This document shows positions 10,356-15,544 of a stretch of 15,544 nt of DNA, one piece after another. Position 1 is the first letter of the stretch. Each line of letters begins with the position of its first letter. Below the pieces are notes generated by a model. The model saw only the letters and a list, made by a program, of their open reading frames with translations, did no database searches and was not told the DNA's origin. A program made the position numbers and the translations under genes. Origin of the DNA: Candidatus Aminicenantota bacterium (GTDB lineage: Bacteria; Acidobacteriota; Aminicenantia; Aminicenantales; Saccharicenantaceae). Location of the stretch: NCBI GenBank assembly GCA_026393955.1, contig JAPKZE010000025.1, positions 1-15,544 on the forward strand. Direction: 5' to 3'.

Positions 10356-10462
10356 CGGTGTGTCTCTTTCATCTCCTGGGATCGTGATCGGCAACCCGGT
10401 TGTCGCGGACGACCCGGCCGTCCCGGCCGCGGCCTTCCGGCCCTGGCGGCGCCGGAGGTCAG

Positions 10463-10547
10463 TAGGCAGAGCGGGACTCGAACCCGCACTCCTTCATCAG
10501 GAACTAGGTCCTAAGCCTAGCGCGTCTGCCAATTCCGCCATCTGCCC
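10463..10547 (-). tRNA. tRNA-Leu(UAG)
   Basis: An 85-nt class II tRNA. Acceptor stem GGGCAGA pairs with TCTGCCT (one G-U pair at the end), with discriminator A and no encoded CCA. The D arm contains AATTGGCAGA. The anticodon stem CTAGG/CCTAG encloses loop CTTAGGA, giving anticodon UAG, which reads CUA and, by wobble, other CUN leucine codons. The long variable arm (TCCT/AGGA stem), diagnostic of leucine and serine tRNAs, and the T arm GCGGG-TTCGAGT-CCCGC are intact. It lies 36 nt after the TPR gene and 107 nt before tig, with no clear promoter of its own, so it may be cut from a longer transcript. The 107-bp spacer before tig holds only GC-rich inverted repeats. Confidence 0.97.
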
Positions 10548-10560
10548 TTTCTTGACGGGA

Positions 10561-10575
10561 CGCCGCCCGGCGGCG
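10561..10575 (-). terminator. Short GC hairpin after the TPR gene (weak terminator or processing site)
   Basis: On the minus strand, 8 bp past the TPR gene stop, a 6-bp perfect stem CGCCGC/GCGGCG encloses a 3-nt loop. No T-tract follows, so this is at best an inefficient terminator or a stabilising 3-prime hairpin ahead of the tRNA. Confidence 0.25.
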
Positions 10576-10583
10576 GCCATGCG

Positions 10584-12416
10584 TCACTTGATGTACTTCT
10601 TCAGCTTCTCGGCCATGGCCGGGTCGAGGGTCACGAGCTTGTTGTAGATCTCCTTGGCGCTGTACATGTCCTTCAGGTTGATGTAAACGATGGCCAGGTT
10701 GGCCAGGGCCACCGAGTTGTCGGGCTTGATCTCGACGCACTTCTTCAACGGTTCGAGGGCAGACTCGTAGTCCTTGGCCTGGTTAAAGGCCACCCCGATG
10801 TTGAGCCAGCCAGCCGGGTCCTCGGGCTTGATCTCGGCATACTTCCTGTAGGCCCCGGCCGCCTCCCTGTACTTCTTGGTGCTGAAATAGGAGGACCCGA
10901 TCTGGTACCAGGCGTGCTCGAAATCGGGCTTGATAGCGACGGCCTTCTGGAAGGCCCCGACGGCCGCATCGTATTGTTGGGCTTTGAAATAGGCCATGCC
11001 GAGATAGTAGTAATTCGTCTCGTTCTTGGGATCGAGCTCGATGATCCTCTGGAGCGGAAGAACGGCCTTGTCGAACTTGCCGGCCCCATCGTACATCTGG
11101 TAGGCCCTGGTGTGGTAGCTCTTGGCCTCGGGGAGATTGAACCCGGCCATCGCCACGTAAACGGCATCGGCCTCGTCGAGACGCCCCGCCTTGGTGTAGG
11201 CCTCTGCCAGGGCCTCCCCGATCTTGGTGTCCCGGGGCTGGACCTTCTGGGCCTCGAGCAGGGCGGCGATGGCGGCGTCGTACTCGCCAATCTTGGTCCG
11301 GCAGATCCCAAGCCTCAGATAGGCGTTCCAGGCCTCCGGCGCCCCGGAAGCGATGTGTTTCTCGTAAGCCGCCGCGGCCTTGGCAAAATCCGGGATGGCT
11401 TCATAAGCGGCGCCGAGGTCGAACTGGACCTCCTTGCCGGCATAGCCCAGCGCCGCCGCCTTCTCCAACGCCTCAGCGGCGTCCTTGTACTGCGTCTGCT
11501 TGTACAGGATCGTCCCCAAGCCGTAGAACGCTTCGGCCCGGGACGGATCGAGCTCGGTGACCTTGCGGTAGGCCGCCGCGGCCTCGGCGTAGTCCCTCTG
11601 CCGGGCGCAAATGTCGGCCAGCAGGAGGTGCCCCTGGACGTCGGACGGATTGATCTTGACCGCCTTCTCCAGGTGAACCCGGGCCGTCATCTGCTCGTCG
11701 AGCCCTATGGCCGCCCGGCCGGCGAAATAGTTTCCCTCGACCGTTTCGAAGAAGTTCTCCTTGGTCTGGGCCTTGAACTCGGTCACCTTCCCCGTCCGGG
11801 GCACGGCGACGAGGGTATTGATCGGGAGGCCGAACCTGAGGTTCCGATCCCCGACGAAGAGCATCCCGATGAGCTGGCCGTTGATGTCGACGAGCGGCCC
11901 GCCGCGGAACTGCTCGGGGCTCGGGATCGAGACCTCGATGATCTTGCCCGCGGCGCCGAGATCGACCGTCCTGCGGAACGTGCCTTCGGCCAGGACCACC
12001 TGGCCCGACTCGTTGGAGCCCAGGGCGAACAGCTTGGACCCCGCGGCCAGACTGTCGACCGAACCCACGGGCAGGGCCGTGAGCTTGCCCTTCAGCTTCA
12101 GCAGGGCCAGGTTGTGGGCCTTGTCGATCCCGAGGACGCCCTCGATCTTGACCTTCTTGCCCTTGATGTTAAGGCCCTCGACATCGAAGGCCTGGGACAC
12201 GACATGATAGGCCGTGACGACGATGTCCTCGCTCAGGGCGAGGGCAGAGCCTTTGAGGATCTCGGCCTTGTCAGAGCCGTAGGTGACGAGCGCGAGAACG
12301 CTCGATCCGGCTTGGCCGAGGATGGCGTTCGCCTCCTCGGTCTGGGCCGCGGCATAGACCGACGTCAGGGCGAGGGCGCCTATCAGGATCACACACGTTT
12401 TGCGCAACCCGGTCAT
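10584..12416 (-). CDS. Secreted trypsin/HtrA-like pseudoprotease fused to TPR repeats
   Basis: A 610-residue exported protein. Residues 1-25 are a signal peptide ending AAAQ. Residues about 28-210 form a trypsin-like (HtrA-type) domain: GSALALS and TAYHVV (His71) match the catalytic-His region, HNLALLKL the Asp region and FRGGPLVD the Ser region. At the Asp position there is Asn102 and at the Ser position Arg171, so only His survives and the domain should not be proteolytic. Residues about 220-605 are ten or so tetratricopeptide repeats, ending in helices typical of protein-binding scaffolds. The likely role is peptide or protein binding in the periplasm; the partner is unknown. ATG 12416 has AGGAGG 5 nt upstream, far better than an in-frame start 63 bp further up. 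It has its own promoter and faces away from the DUF2085 gene. Confidence 0.85.
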   Translation of the reverse strand: MTGLRKTCVILIGALALTSVYAAAQTEEANAILGQAGSSVLALVTYGSDKAEILKGSALALSEDIVVTAYHVVSQAFDVEGLNIKGKKVKIEGVLGIDKAHNLALLKLKGKLTALPVGSVDSLAAGSKLFALGSNESGQVVLAEGTFRRTVDLGAAGKIIEVSIPSPEQFRGGPLVDINGQLIGMLFVGDRNLRFGLPINTLVAVPRTGKVTEFKAQTKENFFETVEGNYFAGRAAIGLDEQMTARVHLEKAVKINPSDVQGHLLLADICARQRDYAEAAAAYRKVTELDPSRAEAFYGLGTILYKQTQYKDAAEALEKAAALGYAGKEVQFDLGAAYEAIPDFAKAAAAYEKHIASGAPEAWNAYLRLGICRTKIGEYDAAIAALLEAQKVQPRDTKIGEALAEAYTKAGRLDEADAVYVAMAGFNLPEAKSYHTRAYQMYDGAGKFDKAVLPLQRIIELDPKNETNYYYLGMAYFKAQQYDAAVGAFQKAVAIKPDFEHAWYQIGSSYFSTKKYREAAGAYRKYAEIKPEDPAGWLNIGVAFNQAKDYESALEPLKKCVEIKPDNSVALANLAIVYINLKDMYSAKEIYNKLVTLDPAMAEKLKKYIK

Positions 12417-12468
12417 CGTGTCCTCCTTTCCGAAGGTCGTCTTATCGCAGATATAGAGAACCGCGACT

Positions 12469-12498
12469 AATTTACCCAAGGATGTCCACTCCTGTCAA
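12469..12498 (-). promoter_or_regulatory. Sigma70-like promoter of the pseudoprotease-TPR gene
   Basis: A perfect TTGACA (12498-12493) and TAAATT (12474-12469, four of six matches) are separated by 18 bp. The start would be near 12462, giving a leader of about 45 nt that includes the AGGAGG. A second -10-like TATATC lies further downstream. The promoter is back to back with that of DUF2085, the two -35 boxes being 26 bp apart. Confidence 0.55.
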
Positions 12499-12524
12499 TC
12501 GTCTGCGGAAATCCGTCCCGCCGG

Positions 12525-12553
12525 GTGACAGGCCCGGCGATATGGATTAGAAT
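12525..12553 (+). promoter_or_regulatory. Sigma70-like promoter giving a leaderless DUF2085 mRNA
   Basis: GTGACA (12525-12530) and TAGAAT (12548-12553) each match the consensus at five of six bases and are exactly 17 bp apart. Transcription should begin about 7 nt past the -10 box, at 12560 or 12561, which is the first base of the DUF2085 ATG. The GTG that could serve as an upstream start codon is itself part of the -35 box. Confidence 0.65.
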
Positions 12554-12560
12554 AGCGCCC

Positions 12561-13085
12561 ATGACGCCCGCCCCGGGTTCCCGGTCCGTCCGCACGATCT
12601 GGGCCTTGACCTTCGGCGGAGCGATCGTCTGGATGGCCTTGATCTTTCTGGCCCCCTGGCTGGCCGCCCGCGGCGACGCCGGCGCGGCCCGGATCGTCTA
12701 TGCCGTTTTCGCCCCTGTTTGCCACCAGATCGCCGAGCGCTGTTTCGTACTGAAAGGCCATCCCTTGGCCGTCTGCGGGCGTTGCCTGGGAATCTACACC
12801 GGCTTCCTGGCCGGACTCGTCCTCTACCCGCTCATCCGGGGCTTTTCCCGCCCAGCCCTGCCCCGGGCCCGGACGTTCGTCCTGGTGACGCTGCCCCTGG
12901 CTTTGGACGGGCTGGCCGGAGTCCTCGGGATCTGGAAAAGCCCGATCGGGCTCCGCTTTGCCACCGGGGTCCTCTGGGGCATCATCCTGCCCTTCTACTT
13001 CGTGGCCGGCCTGGCCGACCTCGTCCGGACCAGACGGGAGCGGCTGGCGGCCCGGATGCTTGCAAAAAGCCCCCCGGCAACATAG
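12561..13085 (+). CDS. DUF2085 family integral membrane protein
   Basis: A 174-residue membrane protein of the DUF2085 family, whose function is not known. The family pattern is clear: CHQ (54-56) with Cys61, then VCGRC (71-75) running into GIYTGFLAG. This Cys/His cluster at the membrane edge could bind a metal or form disulfides, but that is inference. Four likely membrane segments lie near residues 13-34, 73-95, 105-124 and 134-155, and the C-terminal tail is Arg-rich and presumably cytoplasmic. ATG 12561 is chosen over GTG 12525 because the GTG lies in the promoter and neither start has a ribosome-binding site. Its TAG stop overlaps the -10 box of the next gene, which begins 27 nt later. 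Confidence 0.85.
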   Translation: MTPAPGSRSVRTIWALTFGGAIVWMALIFLAPWLAARGDAGAARIVYAVFAPVCHQIAERCFVLKGHPLAVCGRCLGIYTGFLAGLVLYPLIRGFSRPALPRARTFVLVTLPLALDGLAGVLGIWKSPIGLRFATGVLWGIILPFYFVAGLADLVRTRRERLAARMLAKSPPAT

Positions 13086-13088
13086 AAT
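13060..13088 (+). promoter_or_regulatory. Sigma70-like promoter of the small membrane-protein gene
   Basis: TTGCAA (13060-13065, four of six matches) and TAGAAT (13083-13088, five of six) are 17 bp apart. The -10 box overlaps the DUF2085 stop codon. The start would fall near 13095, leaving a leader of about 18 nt with a strong GAGGAGG. The same TAGAAT -10 box is used by the upstream gene. Confidence 0.45.
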
Positions 13089-13112
13089 AGGCCCCGCAGT
13101 CGAGGAGGCGAT

Positions 13113-13634
13113 ATGGACCCCAAGAAACCCGATTATTTCCGGCCTGCGCTCGTCGCCGGGGCCGTCGCCGGGCTCCTGTCCGGCCTCCCGCTCATCGGCA
13201 TGGGCAATTGCATCTGCTGCCTCTGGATCGTCGGCGGCGCGGCCATGGCCGTCAAGCTCCTGGCCGCGGCGACTCCGACCCTCCTGACCGCGGGCGACGG
13301 GGCCATGGTCGGCGCCCTGACCGGGATCACGGCCGCGGTCGTCGACGCCGTTGTCTCCCTTCCCTTGCGGTCTTTTAACCTGGGCCTGGCCCGGCGCTTC
13401 CTGGACAAGGCCGTCGAGCTGGGCGGCGACCTGCCGTCCGGATTGGACGATATTGTCAATAACTCCGGCGTCTTCTCGCCGGGCTGGTTCCTGCTGGGCT
13501 TGCTCATTTCGGCCGCCGTCTTCGCTGTCATGGGCGTCCTCGGAGGGGTCATCGGCGTGAGCCTCTTCGCGAAGAAGGCCCTCCCCCCCGTGGCTCCACC
13601 TCAAACACCGCCGGGACCCCCCGATGCGGCATAA
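13113..13634 (+). CDS. Small Gly/Ala-rich membrane protein of unknown function
   Basis: A 173-residue protein that I cannot assign to a named family. It has about four hydrophobic segments: near 10-31, 34-54, 61-83 and 123-152. A cluster Cys33-x-Cys35-Cys36, followed by a Trp and GG, sits at the end of the first segment. A more polar stretch (about 90-120) separates the third and fourth segments, and the C-terminal 20 residues are Pro-rich. The start is well supported by GAGGAGG 5 nt before the ATG. Its last 11 bases overlap the start of the lipid kinase gene, so the two are probably translated together and may act in the same membrane process. Confidence 0.75.
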   Translation: MDPKKPDYFRPALVAGAVAGLLSGLPLIGMGNCICCLWIVGGAAMAVKLLAAATPTLLTAGDGAMVGALTGITAAVVDAVVSLPLRSFNLGLARRFLDKAVELGGDLPSGLDDIVNNSGVFSPGWFLLGLLISAAVFAVMGVLGGVIGVSLFAKKALPPVAPPQTPPGPPDAA

Positions 13635-14571
13635 GACCAAGGTCATCGTCAATCCCGAGTCCAATCGGGGCCGGACCCGCAAACGCTGGGGCGAGATCCG
13701 CGCCGGCCTCCGGCATTTCATCCGCGAGTTCAAGGTCGAGTTCACGGAAAAGCCCCTCCACGCCACCGACATCGCCCGCGAAGCCATCAAGGACGGCACC
13801 GACCTCGTCATCGGCGTCGGCGGAGACGGGACGATGAACGAGATCGCCAACGGCTTCTACGAGGACCGCCGCATCATCAATCCCGAGGCCACGCTGGGCC
13901 TGGTCCCGTCAGGCACAGGCTGCGACCTTATCCGGAGCCTGAATATCCCCTCCGGCCTTCACGGCGCCCTCAAGGTCCTCACCGATGCCCCGGCCGTGCG
14001 CATGGATGTGGGCCGGGTCCGATACACCACGAACGCCGGCGGCCAGGATGAGCGCATCTTCCTCAACGTCGCGGATTTCGGCCTCGGCGGCGAGGTCGTC
14101 CGTGAGGTCACCGAGCGGCGCCTCCAGCGGAAGGCCTCCTCCTACGTCCGCTGTCTGGTCTCGACGATGATCCGTTACAAGAACAAGCACGTCCGCATCC
14201 GCGTCGACGGCCGGGACCTGCCCGACGGCGAATATCTCATCGGCGCCGTCTCCAACGGCAAGATCTTCGGCAAGGGCATGAAGATCGCCCCGGGCGCCCA
14301 GCTGGACGACGGCCTCTTCGACGCGGTCCTCATCCGGGGATTCCGCTTCTTCGAATTCTGCCGCCACGGCTGGAAGCTCATGAACGGCAGCCACGTCACC
14401 CACCCGAAGGTCACCGTCGTCAAAGGCCGGCAGGTCGAAGCGTGGCCCGGAGGGGGCCAGGACGTCCTGCTCGAGCTCGACGGCGATCAGCTCGGCCGGT
14501 TGCCGGCGACGTTCGAACTGGTCCCCCGCACCCTGCTGGTCAAGGGATTCCTGCAGCCCGTCGGCCGCTAG
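13624..14571 (+). CDS. Diacylglycerol/lipid kinase family protein (YegS/BmrU-like)
   Basis: A 315-residue enzyme of the DAGK catalytic-domain superfamily, which transfers phosphate from ATP to diacylglycerol, sphingoid bases or related lipids at the inner membrane face. Visible motifs: KVIVNPESNRGR at the N-terminus, nucleotide-binding GVGGDGTMNE (64-73), PSGTGCDLIRS (95-105) where many relatives have GTGND or GTAND, NVADFGLGGEV (148-158), and NGKIFGKGMKIAPGAQLDDG (211-230) with the conserved DDG. Length matches bacterial YegS-like enzymes. The ATG overlaps the end of the preceding membrane-protein gene, and its own ribosome-binding site is poor, so coupled translation is likely. The stop lies only 13 bp from the stop of the convergent transglycosylase gene. 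The lipid substrate cannot be read from sequence. Confidence 0.92.
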   Translation: MRHKTKVIVNPESNRGRTRKRWGEIRAGLRHFIREFKVEFTEKPLHATDIAREAIKDGTDLVIGVGGDGTMNEIANGFYEDRRIINPEATLGLVPSGTGCDLIRSLNIPSGLHGALKVLTDAPAVRMDVGRVRYTTNAGGQDERIFLNVADFGLGGEVVREVTERRLQRKASSYVRCLVSTMIRYKNKHVRIRVDGRDLPDGEYLIGAVSNGKIFGKGMKIAPGAQLDDGLFDAVLIRGFRFFEFCRHGWKLMNGSHVTHPKVTVVKGRQVEAWPGGGQDVLLELDGDQLGRLPATFELVPRTLLVKGFLQPVGR

Positions 14572-14584
14572 TCCGGGCGGATAC

Positions 14585-15139
14585 CTATTTCTTCTTGACC
14601 GTTTCCGGGTCGTTCACCAAGATCGTTTTGCCCTCGGCGTCCTTGACCATGTAGGTCGGGTTCTTGGCCGTGACGGTGGGCTTCTTGTAGGTCTTCATGA
14701 TGCCCGCGATGTAAGACTTCGTCTCCGGATAGGGCGGGATGCCCTTGTATTTCCGGACGGCCTCCTGACCGGCGTTGTAGGCGGCCAGAACGAGTCTGGT
14801 CTGCCCGTTGTAAAGCTTGACCAGGTCCCGGAGATAGCGGACGCCGCCCTCGATGTTCTGGGCCGGGTCGAAGACGTTCCGGACGCCGTACTGGGCCGCC
14901 GTGGCCGGCATCAGCTGCATGAGGCCCATCGCCCCGGCCGAGGAGATGGCGAAGGCGTCGTAGTTGGATTCGGCCCGGATGACGATGTGGACGAGCTCGG
15001 GATCGATCCGGTACTTCCCGGCGACCTGCTTGACGATCGGGTGATAGAGCTTGCGCAGGTCGGCGGCCGAGGCCGCGACGAGGCAGGGCGCGAGGGCCAG
15101 CAGAAGCAGGACCGTGACGACCCGATTGATGAACTTCAT
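14585..15139 (-). CDS. Small SLT-domain lytic transglycosylase
   Basis: A 184-residue exported peptidoglycan lytic transglycosylase (soluble-lytic-transglycosylase/lysozyme-like fold) that cleaves the MurNAc-GlcNAc bond in the periplasm. Residues 1-25 are a signal peptide (AASAA). SLT motifs are in order: IRAESNYD (54-61) with catalytic Glu57, SSAGAMGLMQLMP (66-78), NIEGGVRYL (95-103), AAYNAG (119-124) and TKSYI near 140. The tail (about 162-180, YMVKDAEGKTILVNDPE) resembles the short beta-strand module that follows SLT domains in some proteobacterial homologues (DUF4124-like); that resemblance is tentative. The ATG is preceded by GGAAGG. It lies 68 bp after alaS on the same strand and may be cotranscribed. 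Its stop nearly abuts that of the convergent lipid kinase gene. Confidence 0.92.
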   Translation of the reverse strand: MKFINRVVTVLLLLALAPCLVAASAADLRKLYHPIVKQVAGKYRIDPELVHIVIRAESNYDAFAISSAGAMGLMQLMPATAAQYGVRNVFDPAQNIEGGVRYLRDLVKLYNGQTRLVLAAYNAGQEAVRKYKGIPPYPETKSYIAGIMKTYKKPTVTAKNPTYMVKDAEGKTILVNDPETVKKK

Positions 15140-15207
15140 CGCCCTTCCGACTTATCTTGACAAAAAGCGGCTCCGAAGGCAATCCCAGCCGGAGGTGAAT
15201 CCGGGGG

Positions 15208-15544
15208 TCAGACGGCCAGGCGCTCGACGAGGCCGGGGACGAGCTCGAGGGCTTTGGCCAGCTCGCCGGTGCCGGGACCTCCCGACTGGGCGAAATCCGG
15301 GCGCCCCCCTCCCCCGCCGCCGATGACAGGCGCGAGCTCCTTGATCAGGGCCCCGGCCTGGATGCGGGGGGTCAGGTCCTTGGTCACCGAGGCGACGATG
15401 AAAGCCTTGCCGTCGGTGACCGCCCCGAGGACGACGATACCGCTGCCGAGCTTCTGCTTCATCGAGTCCGCGGTGTCCCGGAGCTCGGCCATGGACAGGC
15501 CGTCGAGCTTCTGGATCTGGACCTTGATATCTTTGACGACGAGA
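15208..15544 (-). CDS. alaS: Alanyl-tRNA synthetase, C-terminal end only
   Basis: The frame runs from the right edge to TGA at 15208, giving the last 111 residues; the aminoacylation and editing domains lie outside the window. The visible part is the DHHA1-type C-Ala domain: LVVKDIKVQIQKLDGLS, then GIVVLGAVTDGKAFIVASV, then the glycine-rich GGGGGGRPDFAQSGG motif typical of AlaRS, and a final helix ending at LAV. In the whole enzyme this domain helps bind the tRNA and join the aminoacylation and editing sites. An internal ATG at 15492 could be mistaken for a start but lies mid-domain. The transglycosylase gene follows 68 bp downstream. Confidence 0.93.
   Translation of the reverse strand, partial: LVVKDIKVQIQKLDGLSMAELRDTADSMKQKLGSGIVVLGAVTDGKAFIVASVTKDLTPRIQAGALIKELAPVIGGGGGGRPDFAQSGGPGTGELAKALELVPGLVERLAV

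Noticed and set aside
9150..10514. A 454-codon open frame on the plus strand opposite tig, running into the tRNA
   Set aside because: Antisense shadow; it also overlaps the tRNA gene.
10548..10600. A dedicated promoter for tRNA-Leu
   Set aside because: No -35/-10 pair with suitable spacing is visible between the TPR gene end and the tRNA.
10914..12470. A 518-codon open frame on the plus strand opposite the TPR gene
   Set aside because: Its apparent repeats come from the TPR repeats on the opposite strand; nothing else supports it.
12525..12560. GTG at 12525 as the DUF2085 start
   Set aside because: It lies in the -35 box of a near-consensus promoter, has no ribosome-binding site, and would add 12 residues outside the family homology.
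12495..13850. A 451-codon open frame on the minus strand opposite the three plus-strand genes
   Set aside because: It spans three genes with their own promoters and ribosome-binding sites and reads as Gly/Asp/Arg/Gln-rich low-complexity sequence.

Overview
The window looks like chromosomal DNA from a GC-rich, Gram-negative-type bacterium. Third codon positions are strongly G/C in the housekeeping genes. Signal peptides, a lipoprotein signal and a lytic transglycosylase point to a diderm cell. The combination of tig, lon and rho in one run, a secreted GH106 alpha-L-rhamnosidase and TPR-rich secreted proteins suggests Acidobacteriota or a relative such as Aminicenantes. That placement is an impression from gene style, not a demonstrated assignment. 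No mobile element, CRISPR array or phage gene was seen.

Layout. (1) 1-4340, minus strand: a carbohydrate-active pair. A secreted alpha/beta-hydrolase esterase (2708-4273) with its own sigma70-like promoter is followed by a GH106 alpha-L-rhamnosidase lipoprotein (2629 to beyond the left edge). Codon use is more mixed here than in the rest of the window. (2) 4417-10547, minus strand: a housekeeping run of tRNA-Leu(UAG), trigger factor, Lon, Rho and an aspartate/glutamate-racemase family protein. The racemase start is almost fused to the rho stop. clpP and clpX, which often sit between tig and lon, are absent. (3) 10584-12416, minus strand: a secreted protein with a trypsin/HtrA-like domain that has lost its catalytic Asp and Ser, followed by about ten TPR repeats. 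(4) 12561-14571, plus strand, divergent: a DUF2085 membrane protein that is probably translated from a leaderless mRNA, a small cysteine-containing membrane protein with its own promoter, and an overlapping diacylglycerol-kinase-family lipid kinase. (5) 14585-15544, minus strand: a small SLT lytic transglycosylase and the C-terminal end of alanyl-tRNA synthetase, cut by the right edge.

How the genes fit together. The central run covers protein folding at the ribosome (trigger factor), ATP-dependent proteolysis (Lon) and transcription termination (Rho). Few hairpin-plus-T-tract terminators are visible, which is compatible with heavy use of Rho. The left pair probably removes ester groups and rhamnose from an external polysaccharide. 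The right block concerns the envelope: membrane proteins, a lipid kinase and a peptidoglycan-cutting enzyme.

I do not see a convincing new multi-gene system. The points most worth a second look are the catalytically dead HtrA-like/TPR fusion, a stretch of Lon in which a normally conserved helix is replaced by Pro/Gly/Arg-rich sequence, the leaderless DUF2085 promoter, and overlapping hairpins between the racemase and esterase genes.
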